Source: Micromonospora sp. LH3U1 (lineage in GTDB: Bacteria; Actinomycetota; Actinomycetes; Mycobacteriales; Micromonosporaceae). Taken from it: DNA of 64,000 bases. Position numbers and translations under genes: made by a program. Below the pieces are notes generated by a model, which made no database searches, was not told the origin of the DNA, and saw only the letters and a program-made list of their open reading frames with translations. Below, piece after piece: positions 45,692 through 53,985 of the stretch. The stretch's first letter is position 1, and every line of letters starts with the position of its first letter. The DNA is taken from the NCBI RefSeq assembly GCF_028475105.1, contig NZ_CP116936.1, positions 2,542,001 to 2,606,000 of the forward strand, given 5' to 3'.

Positions 45692-47260
45692 ATGGAGCTG
45701 CACAACAACACTGGACACCCGAGGAGGTGGGCGATCCTGGGGGTGCTGGTGATCAGCCTCCTCGTGGTCGTCCTCGACAACACGATCCTCAACGTCGCCC
45801 TGCGCACCCTGGCCGACCCGGTGCACGGCCTCGGTGCCAGCCAGGGCGAGCTGGAGTGGTCCATCAACTCCTACACGCTGGTCTTCGCCGGGCTGCTGTT
45901 CACCTTCGGGGTGCTCGGCGACCGCGCCGGCCGCAAGCGCTTCCTGATGATCGGTCTGGTGCTGTTCGGCCTGGCATCGCTGCTCTCCGCGTACGCCCAG
46001 AGCCCCGCCCAGCTGATCGCGGCCCGCGCCCTGATGGGGGTCGGCGGCGCGGCCATCATGCCGGTGACGCTGTCGATCATCTCCAACGTCTTCGACCCGC
46101 GTGAGCGCGGCCGTGCGATCGGCGTCTGGGCCGGCGCGGTCGGCCTCGCCGTGGCGATCGGCCCAATCCTCGGCGGTGCGCTGCTGGAGCACTTCTGGTG
46201 GGGCTCGGTCTTCCTGATCAACGTGCCGGTGGTCGCCGCCGGCGTGGTGCTGGTCGCCCTGCTGGTCCCCGAGTCGCGTGACCCGCGTCCGGGCCGCGTC
46301 GACGTGCCCGGCGTCCTGCTCTCCGTCGTCGGCCTGGTCGCGCTCTCCTACGGCATCATCGACGGCGGCGAGCACGGCTTCGGCCGGCCGGTGGCCTGGG
46401 GTTCGATTCTGGTCGGCCTGGCGGTGCTGGCCTGGTTCGTGCAGCACGAGCGGCGCAGCGACCACCCGTCGCTGGACGTCCGGCTGTTCACGCTGCCCCG
46501 GTTCGCCGCACCCGTGGCCATCGTCGGCCTGGTGTTCTTCGCCGCGATGGGCGTGATGTTCTTCAGCTCGTTCTACCTGCAACTGGTGCGCGACTACAGC
46601 CCGCTGCAGACCGGCCTGCTCTTCCTGCCCTTCGCCGGGGCCCAGCTGATCTTCGCGCCGCGCAGCGCCGCGATGGTCCGCCGCTACGGCGGCCGGGCGG
46701 TCGCCACCGTCGGGCTGGCGCTGACCGTGCTGGCACTGGCCGCGTTCGCCTTCATCGACGCGTCCACCCCGATCTGGATCGTGCTGGTCGTCTTCTTCTT
46801 CCAGGGCGTCGGAATGGCCAACATCATGCCGCCGGCAACCGAGTCGATCATGTCGGCGCTGCCCCGGGAGAAGGCCGGCGTGGGCTCCGCGGTGAGCAAC
46901 ACCGTCCGCCAGGTGGCCGGCGCGCTCGGCGTGGCGGTCCTCGGCTCGGTGCTCTCCGCGGTCTACCGGGCCGACATGGACGGCGCGCTGACCGGTCTGC
47001 CCGCGCAGGCCCGCGACACGGCCAACGAGTCGATCTCCGGGGCGTACGCGGCGGCCGGGCAACTCGGCCCGGCGGCGCCAGCGCTGATCTCGGCGGCCAA
47101 CGACGCCTTCGTCACCGCCATGCACTGGGCGGCGGGGCTCTCCGCGGTGGTCGCCGCGCTCGGGATCCTGGTGGTGCTGCGCTGGATGCCGGGCCGGGAG
47201 GCCACGGCTGCCGTACCGGCGGCGCCGGCCGCCGAACCCGAGTTGGCCGGGACGGCCTAG
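45692..47260 (+). CDS. MFS exporter, DHA2 (14-TM) drug-efflux family
   Basis: This 522-residue transporter has fourteen predicted membrane helices. DHA2 motifs are visible: [13 protein letters not shown] near residue 26, [15 protein letters not shown] (motif A) near 76, and [19 protein letters not shown] (motif C-like) near 112. Such pumps export drugs or other cationic or amphiphilic compounds with protons. GGGGAGA precedes the ATG. The upstream operator and the TetR gene 11 bases downstream indicate substrate-inducible expression of both. Confidence 0.93.
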   Translation: MELHNNTGHPRRWAILGVLVISLLVVVLDNTILNVALRTLADPVHGLGASQGELEWSINSYTLVFAGLLFTFGVLGDRAGRKRFLMIGLVLFGLASLLSAYAQSPAQLIAARALMGVGGAAIMPVTLSIISNVFDPRERGRAIGVWAGAVGLAVAIGPILGGALLEHFWWGSVFLINVPVVAAGVVLVALLVPESRDPRPGRVDVPGVLLSVVGLVALSYGIIDGGEHGFGRPVAWGSILVGLAVLAWFVQHERRSDHPSLDVRLFTLPRFAAPVAIVGLVFFAAMGVMFFSSFYLQLVRDYSPLQTGLLFLPFAGAQLIFAPRSAAMVRRYGGRAVATVGLALTVLALAAFAFIDASTPIWIVLVVFFFQGVGMANIMPPATESIMSALPREKAGVGSAVSNTVRQVAGALGVAVLGSVLSAVYRADMDGALTGLPAQARDTANESISGAYAAAGQLGPAAPALISAANDAFVTAMHWAAGLSAVVAALGILVVLRWMPGREATAAVPAAPAAEPELAGTA

Positions 47261-47271
47261 GTTCGGGGACA

Positions 47272-47880
47272 ATGTCCGACATGATGTCCACTGCCGATGC
47301 TCCGCGGTCGCCCGGGCGACCGCGGAGCCTCCGCGCCGATGAGGCGATCATCGAGGCCACCCTCGACCTGCTCGCCGAGGGCAGCACCACCGAGGCGCTC
47401 TCGATCGAGGCGATCGCCGCTCGCGCCGGGGTCGGCAAGGCCACCATCTACCGCCGCTGGGCCGGCAAGGACGCGCTGCTGCTGGACGCGCTGCGCCGAC
47501 TCAAGGGCGTCCTGCCGCAGCCCGAGGGGCACTCCATCCGGGACGATCTGATCCTGCTGGTCGGCGCGATCGGGAAAAATGTCGACCCACGCGCGGCGAA
47601 GATCATGCCCTGCCTGGTGCCCGAGGTGAACCGCAGCCCGGACCACTTCCAGCTCTACCAGAACATCATCGCCCCGCGCCGGCAGTTGATGCGCGAGGTG
47701 CTACGGCGCGGCATCGACGAGGGGACGCTCCGCGCCGACATCGACGTGGAGGTGACGATGGCTCTCCTCACCGGGCCGATGCTGATCCAGCGGGTACTGC
47801 AATGGAACCCGGACCTGGACGAGCGGACTCTGCCCGAGCAGGTCGTCGACACCGTGCTGAAGGGCCTCCGCGCCCACTGA
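47272..47880 (+). CDS. TetR-family repressor of the MFS exporter
   Basis: This 202-residue regulator has the helix-turn-helix AIAARAGVGKATIYRRWAGKDALLLDAL after a basic PGRPRS lead. The C-terminal domain is of the TetR_C type common to RutR/Rv-like regulators (APRRQLMREVLRRGIDEG, then LLTGPMLIQRVL). It follows the MFS gene by 11 bases and is likely co-transcribed, giving feedback control through the operator at 45583-45655. The start is ATG 47272; ATGs at 47281 and 47284 are alternatives. Confidence 0.92.
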   Translation: MSDMMSTADAPRSPGRPRSLRADEAIIEATLDLLAEGSTTEALSIEAIAARAGVGKATIYRRWAGKDALLLDALRRLKGVLPQPEGHSIRDDLILLVGAIGKNVDPRAAKIMPCLVPEVNRSPDHFQLYQNIIAPRRQLMREVLRRGIDEGTLRADIDVEVTMALLTGPMLIQRVLQWNPDLDERTLPEQVVDTVLKGLRAH

Positions 47881-48024
47881 CCCGCCCCGCCCGCGCCCCG
47901 CCCGCGCCCCGCCCCGCGCCGCCCGCCCCGCGCCGCCCGCCCGCGCCGCGCCGCCCGCCCCGCCGATCTAGGGGATATCGCTGCTGTTGGAGATCAACCA
48001 GCGACGATCTGCCCTAGATCGGCG
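47881..48024. terminator. C-rich tract plus hairpin between convergent genes
   Basis: Bases 47881-47965 are almost only C and G (CCCGC/CGCCC units). They lead into an inverted repeat with 13-bp perfect arms, CGCCGATCTAGGG (47961-47973) and 48012-48024; a further imperfect stem (TCGCTGCTGTTG region) lies in the 38-base loop. It ends three bases from the PucR-type gene stop and begins at the TetR stop, so it probably terminates both. It is also a likely repeat element. Confidence 0.6.
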
Positions 48025-48026
48025 CG

Positions 48027-49946
48027 TCAGCCGGCGGGGGCCCGCAGGCGGTGCAGGCGCAGCGCGAGCTGCACCTCCAGCGCCCGCTCGGGCCGCTGCC
48101 AGTCGGTGCCGAGCAGTTGCCCGACCCGCTCCAACCGCTGGGTCACCGTGTTGACGTGCACGTGCAGCTGCTCGGCGGCCCGGGCCAGGCTGCCACCCAC
48201 CCCGAAGTACGCCTCCAACGTCTTGACCAGAGCGGTGCCCCGCCGGGCGTCGTAGTCGACCACCGGTCCGACGGTGGCGCTGAGGAACTGGGTCACGTCC
48301 GTCTCGCCCCGGTCGCCGACCGTGCCCAGCAGCAGCCCGACGAACCCCAGCTCCGCGGTGCTCGCCCCCTCACCGGTACGGCCCAGCGCGCCCAGCGCGG
48401 TGAGGCACCGGTCCGCCTCGTGGAACGTCCCGGCCAGCGCCGCCGGGGTGTTCGACGGGCCACTCGCCCCGGCCGTCACCGGTCGGCCGGTCACCCGGGA
48501 CAGGTCCCGGGCAACCGCACGGGCACTGCCACCGGCGTCCAACCCCGGCAGCATCAGCACCACCCGACCGTCGCGTGCCGCGGCCAGCCCGCCGCGCGCC
48601 GAGGCGTACGTGGTGGCCCAGGAGAGCACCCGCTGTCGGGCCGAGCCGGTCGCGGCGATCGCGTCGTCGCCCACCGCCACGAGCACGTGCGGCGCGTCCA
48701 GGTCCACCCCGAGCCGGCGAGCCCGGCTGCGCAGCGCGTCGGTGTCGCGTAGCGGGCGGGCGATCAGGTCGTCCAGCAGTTCGCCGCGAACCCGCCCCTC
48801 CGCCTCGGCGACCGTCCGGCGGAACAGCAGCAGCAGCGCGGTCACCAGCGCGGCCCGCTCCAGGATCCGCTGGTCGGCGTCGACCAACTCGTCGTCCGGG
48901 CGCAGCACCAGGGCACCCAGGTTCTCCGCGCCCGCCACCACGGCCGCGTACCAGAGCGGACTGCGACGCACGCTGCGCCCCTCGGTCCGGGACGCGGCCA
49001 CCGCCTCGACGATGTCCACCCGGTCCGGCTCGTCGATCTCACCCACCCGGGCCAGTAGGCGGCCCTCGGCGTCCAGCGCCAGCAGCGCACCGCCCAGCAC
49101 CTCGGTCACAGCGGCCGCCACGTCCTCCACACCGCCGCCGCGCAGCACCAGCGCGGTCATCCGGTCGTGTGCCGCCGCGGCGCGCTCCACCGAGCTGCTG
49201 TGAGCCCGGATGGTGGTGTTCGCGGCCGACAGCTCGGCCAGCGCCGAGCGGGTCTCGGTCAGCAGCCGGGCGGTGTCGATCGCCACCGCGGCGTGCGCGG
49301 CGAGGGAGACCAGCAGCGCGACCTCCTCCCGGACGAACGGCCGGGCCGAACGGTTGGCCGCGTAGAGCACGCCGATCGAGGTCGAGCCGAGTCGCAGCGG
49401 CACCCCGAGGATCGCGACCAGACCCTCCTCTCCGACGCCGGCGTCGATCTCACCGGTGTGGTGGAAGCGCGCGTCCTCGCCGTAGTTGGCGGTGACGTAC
49501 GGCGCGCCGGACTGGGCCACCAGGCCACCGAGGCCGGCGCCCATCGGTAGGCGCAGCCGCTGGAAGCGGGCCGAGACCGACCCGTCGGTCACCCGCATGT
49601 AGGTGTCGCCGCGCTCGTCGTCGTTGAGCGTCATGTAGGCCACGTCCGCGCCGAGCAGGTTGCGGGCCCGGTGCACGATCGCCCGCAGCACGTCGTCCAG
49701 GTCGCGCAACCCGGCCAGGTCACTGACCGTGTCGTACAGGCCGGACAGCTCGGTCTCGCGGCGGCGCCGCCGCTCCAGCAGCGCGCGGACCCGCAACGCC
49801 ACCGACTTGGCCTGCTCCAGCTCGGCAAGCCGGTCGGGCGGCAGCCCGGCGGCCCGCGCGGCCACCAGAGGTCCCTCGAACTCGACCGCCGCGGCCTCAC
49901 GGGCGAGCAGTTCCAGGAACTCCACCGGCGATGACATGGTCGACAT
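48027..49946 (-). CDS. GAF-domain PucR/CdaR-type transcriptional regulator
   Basis: This 639-residue regulator has a GAF domain at ~residues 75-225 (AIVHRARNLLGADVAYMTL, then GVPLRLGSTSIGVLYAANR), a middle region, and a GGDEF-like PucR fold. A C-terminal HTH_30 follows (TLEAYFGVGGSLARAAEQLHVHVNTVTQRLERVGQLLG). Its start (ATG 49946 or 49937) lies 14 bases after the SDR stop, so both form one operon. In actinobacteria such proteins commonly control an adjacent 3-hydroxybutyrate dehydrogenase. The GAF ligand is unknown. Confidence 0.9.
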   Translation of the reverse strand: MSTMSSPVEFLELLAREAAAVEFEGPLVAARAAGLPPDRLAELEQAKSVALRVRALLERRRRRETELSGLYDTVSDLAGLRDLDDVLRAIVHRARNLLGADVAYMTLNDDERGDTYMRVTDGSVSARFQRLRLPMGAGLGGLVAQSGAPYVTANYGEDARFHHTGEIDAGVGEEGLVAILGVPLRLGSTSIGVLYAANRSARPFVREEVALLVSLAAHAAVAIDTARLLTETRSALAELSAANTTIRAHSSSVERAAAAHDRMTALVLRGGGVEDVAAAVTEVLGGALLALDAEGRLLARVGEIDEPDRVDIVEAVAASRTEGRSVRRSPLWYAAVVAGAENLGALVLRPDDELVDADQRILERAALVTALLLLFRRTVAEAEGRVRGELLDDLIARPLRDTDALRSRARRLGVDLDAPHVLVAVGDDAIAATGSARQRVLSWATTYASARGGLAAARDGRVVLMLPGLDAGGSARAVARDLSRVTGRPVTAGASGPSNTPAALAGTFHEADRCLTALGALGRTGEGASTAELGFVGLLLGTVGDRGETDVTQFLSATVGPVVDYDARRGTALVKTLEAYFGVGGSLARAAEQLHVHVNTVTQRLERVGQLLGTDWQRPERALEVQLALRLHRLRAPAG

Positions 49947-49960
49947 TGTGCTCGGGCCCA

Positions 49961-50743
49961 CTAGTTCGCCGTCCAGCCCCCGTCGAGGGCGATCGACGCG
50001 CCGGTGATGAACGCCGCCGGCGACGAGCAGAGGTACGCCAGCAGTTCGGCGACCTCCTCCGGCTCGATCAGGCGCTTGATCGCGGCCCGGGCCAGCATGA
50101 TCTTCTCGATCACCTCGGCCTCCGGAATGCCGTGGCTGGCCGCCTGGTCGGCGATCTGGCTCTCCACCAGGGCTGTGCGCACGTACGCCGGGTTGATGCA
50201 GTTGGCCGTGACCCCGTGCGCGGCGCCCTCCAGGGCGACCACCTTCGACAGCCCTTCGAGAGCGTGCTTGGCCGAGACGTAGGCCGCCTTGTACGGCGAG
50301 GCCCGCAGCCCGTGCACCGAGGAGATGTTGACGATCCGGCCCCAGCCCCGGGCGTACATGTGCGGGAGCGCGCGGCGGATGATCAGGAACGGTGCCTCGA
50401 CCATCACCCGCTGGATGTACTCGAAGCGCTCGACGGGGAAGTCCTGCAGCGGCGCCACGTGCTGGAGTCCGGCGTTGTTCACCACGATGTCCACGTCCAC
50501 GTCGAGGCGGTCCACCGCCGTGGCGTCGGACAGGTCGACGCCCTCGGCCCGGCCGCCGGCCTCGGCGGCCACCGCCTTGGCCGCCTCCAGGTTGCGGTCC
50601 ACCACGAGCACCTTGGCGCCGGCCGCGCCCAGCCGCAGGGCGCACGCCCGCCCGATGCCGCTGCCGCCCCCGGTGACCAGGGCGGTCCGACCGGCGAGGT
50701 CGACCTGTACGACGTGGGGGACCGCCACGGGTTCTGCCGTCAT
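49961..50743 (-). CDS. 3-hydroxybutyrate dehydrogenase-like SDR
   Basis: This 260-residue classical short-chain dehydrogenase has the cofactor motif [25 protein letters not shown], catalytic Ser in NISSVHGL and Tyr/Lys in [21 protein letters not shown] and ALDGGWTAN are typical of D-3-hydroxybutyrate dehydrogenases (3-hydroxybutyrate to acetoacetate, NAD). The ATG at 50743 (MTAEPVAV) is preferred; the open frame runs further upstream through the inverted repeat at 50843. It is followed by the PucR-type regulator in the same operon. Confidence 0.88.
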   Translation of the reverse strand: MTAEPVAVPHVVQVDLAGRTALVTGGGSGIGRACALRLGAAGAKVLVVDRNLEAAKAVAAEAGGRAEGVDLSDATAVDRLDVDVDIVVNNAGLQHVAPLQDFPVERFEYIQRVMVEAPFLIIRRALPHMYARGWGRIVNISSVHGLRASPYKAAYVSAKHALEGLSKVVALEGAAHGVTANCINPAYVRTALVESQIADQAASHGIPEAEVIEKIMLARAAIKRLIEPEEVAELLAYLCSSPAAFITGASIALDGGWTAN

Positions 50744-50842
50744 GGCGCAAGAAGTTACGAGCTGTGAGCCCCAGAGCACATGGGCCCACCCCACATACTC
50801 CCCACCGAGCCTGTGTGGCCCGCGCGCCGCGCTCCCCGCCAC

Positions 50843-50917
50843 GTCGATCATGGACTTGTGGTGCCCGGTCGAGTCGGTCCCGTGCCCTTTGTCACCCACC
50901 ACAACTCCATGATCGAC
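50843..50917. repeat. Inverted repeat, second copy of the 33-nt-loop family
   Basis: Arms 50843-50863 and 50897-50917 (21 bases, one mismatch) share the core GATCATGGA-TTGTGGTG with the element at 18944-19024 and enclose a loop of the same 33-base length but different sequence. It lies between the divergent SDR and ruvC genes, so it is not simply a terminator. Confidence 0.8.
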
Positions 50918-51006
50918 AGGGGCGGGCGTGTCCCGTGGGGGGCGTGGGGGAGTCGGCGGTTAGGGTGTCGAACACACGTACTGCTGACGGCTGGGGAGGG
51001 GGCGGC

Positions 51007-51534
51007 GTGCGGGTGCTGGGGGTTGACCCGGGGTTGACCCGGTGTGGGGTGGGCGTGGTCGAGGGCGTGCCCGGCCGACCCTGCACTCTCATCGCCTACT
51101 ACGTGGTCTACACCGACCCGGCCGACGACCTGGCGCTGCGCCTGCTGCATCTGGACCGGTCACTGAACGATCTGGTCGCCAAGCACCAGCCGGAGAGCGT
51201 CGCCGTCGAGCGGGTGTTCAGCCAGCACAACGTGCGCACGGTAATGGGCACCGCGCAGGCCAGCGGCATCGCCGTGCTGGCCGGGGCGCGCGCCGGGCTA
51301 CCGGTGCAGACGTACACCCCGAGCGAGGTGAAGGCGGCCGTGACCGGGTCCGGTCAGGCCGACAAGGCGCAGATGACCGCTATGGTGACCCGTCTGTTGC
51401 GGCTGGATGAGCCGCCGAAGCCGGCCGACGCCGCCGACGCGCTCGCCCTGGCCATCTGCCACGTGTGGCGCGGCGGGACCCGCTCCAAGCTGGCCGCTGC
51501 CGCCGACCGGGCACGACGAGGAGGAGCACGATGA
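51007..51534 (+). CDS. ruvC: Crossover junction endodeoxyribonuclease RuvC
   Basis: This 175-residue Holliday-junction resolvase has acidic active-site residues in [12 protein letters not shown] (Asp), VAVERVF (Glu) and [13 protein letters not shown] (Asp pair). The GTG at 51007 follows GGGGAGGGGGC; the longer open frame upstream is repeat and intergenic DNA. It resolves four-way junctions migrated by RuvAB, and it overlaps ruvA by four bases. A possible -10 (TAGGGT) lies about 40 bases upstream, after the inverted repeat. Confidence 0.97.
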   Translation: MRVLGVDPGLTRCGVGVVEGVPGRPCTLIAYYVVYTDPADDLALRLLHLDRSLNDLVAKHQPESVAVERVFSQHNVRTVMGTAQASGIAVLAGARAGLPVQTYTPSEVKAAVTGSGQADKAQMTAMVTRLLRLDEPPKPADAADALALAICHVWRGGTRSKLAAAADRARRGGAR

Positions 51535-52133
51535 TCGCCAGCGTGCGCGGCACGGTGACCGCGACGGGACCGGACCAGGCCGTGATCGAGGTCGGCGGTG
51601 TCGGCCTCGCCGTGCACTGCGCCCCCGGGACACTGGCGGAGCTGCGGGTCGGCCAGGTCGCCCGGCTCGCCACCAGCCTGATCGTGCGGGAAGATTCGCT
51701 GACTCTCTATGGCTTCGCCGACGACGACGCCAAGTCGTTGTTCGAGCTGCTCCAGACCGCCAGCGGGGTGGGCCCGCGACTGGCCCAGGCGGTGCTGGCC
51801 GTGCACACCCCGGACGCGGTGCGCAAGGCGATCGCCAACGCCGACACCGCGGCGCTGACCCGGGTTCCCGGGATCGGCAAGAAGGGCGCCGAACGCCTGG
51901 TGCTGGAGCTGCGCGACCGGATCGGCCCGGTGCCGATCGGCGCCGACGGCGTGGGCGGGGTGACCGGCGGCAACTGGCCCGACCAGGTCCGGCAGGCGCT
52001 GGTCGGGCTGGGCTGGACGGCCGGTCAGGCCGATCACGCCGTGGCCGCCGTGGCGGAGACGATCGTGGGCGAGACCCCGCCGGTGCCGGTCCTGCTCAAG
52101 CAGGCCATCCGCCTGCTCGGTCGTACCCGATGA
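51531..52133 (+). CDS. ruvA: Holliday junction helicase subunit RuvA
   Basis: This 200-residue RuvA has an N-terminal OB fold ([20 protein letters not shown]), paired helix-hairpin-helix motifs ([19 protein letters not shown], then [19 protein letters not shown]) and a small C-terminal RuvB-contact domain ([21 protein letters not shown]). It binds the junction as a tetramer and loads RuvB. The ATG overlaps the ruvC stop by four bases. Confidence 0.97.
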   Translation: MIASVRGTVTATGPDQAVIEVGGVGLAVHCAPGTLAELRVGQVARLATSLIVREDSLTLYGFADDDAKSLFELLQTASGVGPRLAQAVLAVHTPDAVRKAIANADTAALTRVPGIGKKGAERLVLELRDRIGPVPIGADGVGGVTGGNWPDQVRQALVGLGWTAGQADHAVAAVAETIVGETPPVPVLLKQAIRLLGRTR

Positions 52134-52161
52134 GCGCCCGGCCGCGACGGGAGGCGGCACG

Positions 52162-53229
52162 GTGAGCGAGATCGACGGGCTTGTCTCGGCGTACGTCAGC
52201 GATGCCGAACGGGACGCGGAGGCGACGGTACGGCCGAAGCGGCTGGCCGAGTTCATCGCCCAGGACCGGGTGCGCGACCAGCTCGACCTGTTGTTGCAGG
52301 GCGCGATGCGGCGGGGGTCGCCACCGGATCACATCCTGCTCTCCGGCCCGCCCGGGTTGGGCAAGACGAGTCTGGCCAACATCGTCGCCGCCGAGCTGGG
52401 CGCGGGCATCCGGGTGACCAGCGGCCCGGCGATCGAGCGTTCCGGTGATCTGGCGGCGATCCTGACCAGCCTCGCCGAGGGCGACGTGCTCTTCATCGAC
52501 GAGATCCACCGCATCGCGCGGCCGGCCGAGGAACTGCTCTACAGCGCCATGGAGGACTTCCGGGTCGACGTGGTGGTCGGCAAGGGGCCGGGGGCGACCG
52601 CGATCCCGCTGGATGTCGAGCCGTTCACGCTGGTCGGCGCGACGACCCGCTCGGGCCTGTTGACCGGGCCGATGCGGGACCGCTTCGGCTTCGTCGCGCA
52701 TCTCGACTTCTACGCCCCGGCGGATCTGGAGACGCTGCTGCACCGCTCGGCGCGGATTCTCGGTGTGCCGATCACACCCGAGGGCGCGACCGAGATCGCC
52801 GGCCGGTCCCGGGGCACTCCGCGGATCGCCAACCGGCTGTTGCGCCGGGTCCGTGACTACGCGGAGGTGCGGGCCGACGGCGTGGTCGATCTCGCGACCG
52901 CCCGTGCCGCCTTGATCGTGTACGACGTGGACGCGCTCGGCCTGGACCGGCTGGACCGCGCGGTGCTGACCGCGCTGGTCGACTCGTTCCGGGGTGGCCC
53001 GGTGGGCCTGTCCACGCTGGCCGTGGCGGTGGGGGAGCAGCCGGACACGGTCGAGGAGGTCTGCGAGCCGTTCCTGGTCCGCGCTGGCCTGTTGGCCCGT
53101 ACGCCCCGGGGGCGGGTGGCCACCGAGGGTGCCTGGCGGCATCTGGGGCGTACTCCGCCAAATGGTACATTTGGCATGGATAGTCCGCCGGTGCCCGATC
53201 TGTTCTCGTTGGACACCGAACAGCCGTGA
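52162..53229 (+). CDS. ruvB: Holliday junction helicase subunit RuvB
   Basis: This 355-residue AAA+ motor has Walker [13 protein letters not shown], Walker [11 protein letters not shown], sensor 1 [14 protein letters not shown] with the following arginine finger in MRDRFGF, and a C-terminal winged helix ([18 protein letters not shown]). It drives branch migration with RuvA. GTG start 28 bases after ruvA. The last ~20 residues ([14 protein letters not shown]) are a short actinobacterial tail. Confidence 0.97.
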   Translation: MSEIDGLVSAYVSDAERDAEATVRPKRLAEFIAQDRVRDQLDLLLQGAMRRGSPPDHILLSGPPGLGKTSLANIVAAELGAGIRVTSGPAIERSGDLAAILTSLAEGDVLFIDEIHRIARPAEELLYSAMEDFRVDVVVGKGPGATAIPLDVEPFTLVGATTRSGLLTGPMRDRFGFVAHLDFYAPADLETLLHRSARILGVPITPEGATEIAGRSRGTPRIANRLLRRVRDYAEVRADGVVDLATARAALIVYDVDALGLDRLDRAVLTALVDSFRGGPVGLSTLAVAVGEQPDTVEEVCEPFLVRAGLLARTPRGRVATEGAWRHLGRTPPNGTFGMDSPPVPDLFSLDTEQP

Positions 53230-53275
53230 TGTGAACGTGATCTGTGCCGCATTCGGCGTTCCCAGGTGCAGGGTT

Positions 53276-53340
53276 TAGACTTCGCCGCGGTCTGTACAGG
53301 ACGTGAGAATCCGCCTCCGCTCCGGCACCCCAGGTGCCGG
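53276..53340 (+). promoter_or_regulatory. Possible yajC promoter and leader hairpin
   Basis: TAGACT (53276-53281) fits a -10 box, though no good -35 is seen. It is followed by a perfect 8-bp hairpin CCGGCACC-CCA-GGTGCCGG (53322-53340) 28 bases before the yajC start. The hairpin could attenuate read-through from ruvB or stabilise a new 5' end. Confidence 0.35.
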
Positions 53341-53368
53341 GCAGGTGGCCAATGGGAAGGCAGTAACC

Positions 53369-53707
53369 GTGCATTACGCAGCAGCGGGTGGCGGGGCCGG
53401 CAGTTTCACGCCGATCCTGATGATCGCCCTGCTCTTCGGTGTCATGTACTTCATGATGATCCGGCCCCAGCAGAAGCGCCGCCGCGAGGCGGAGTCGATG
53501 CAGTCCAACCTCGGCCCCGGCGACGAGGTCGTGACCATCGGCGGGCTCTACGGCACGGTCACCGGCATCGAGGACGACACCGTCCTGATCGAGGTCGCTC
53601 CGGGCGTCCAGACCCGCTACGCCCGGCCGGCCATCGCTCGGGTGGTCACCCGCGCGGAGCTGCCGAGCGAGCCGGTCACCGAGGACGCGGAAACCGTCAA
53701 GGACTGA
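53369..53707 (+). CDS. yajC: Preprotein translocase subunit YajC
   Basis: This 112-residue YajC has one membrane helix (FTPILMIALLFGVMYFMMI) followed by the hallmark RPQQKRRRE and the cytoplasmic GDEVVTIGGLYGTVTGIEDD fold. It associates with SecDF at the Sec channel. The GTG at 53369 is chosen because it begins right before the helix with GGAAGG upstream. The 278 bases between it and secD hold several weak GC hairpins and a small AT-richer patch (~53795-53815), but no gene. Confidence 0.95.
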   Translation: MHYAAAGGGAGSFTPILMIALLFGVMYFMMIRPQQKRRREAESMQSNLGPGDEVVTIGGLYGTVTGIEDDTVLIEVAPGVQTRYARPAIARVVTRAELPSEPVTEDAETVKD

Positions 53708-53985
53708 CGCTTTCCCCCGGGGGTGGTGGGTCCGGCGTACGGCCGGTCGACCGGCTTCCGGGCTGCCGCGCCCGACGGGGCAGCGGACGAGACGTGAAAA
53801 CTGAATAGTTGGGTTGACGCCGGGCGTCGGCACGTTCCCGTGACCGTCGGCGTCCCACGCCGGTGTGTCCGGCCCTCGTGTCGGCACCTCGTCGGCTCAG
53901 GGTCAGACCCGTCGGCCGGGACCCCCGGCCCGACACCGCCGCCGCTGCGCACAGCGGCGCGACCGTACAGGGAGACAGGACAGCC

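Noticed and set aside
47881..47960. CRISPR-like repeat array
   Set aside because: The repeats are short C/G units without unique spacers, and no cas gene is in the window.
53708..53985. Regulatory RNA or riboswitch in the yajC-secD gap
   Set aside because: Several weak GC hairpins only; no pattern I recognise as a known riboswitch.
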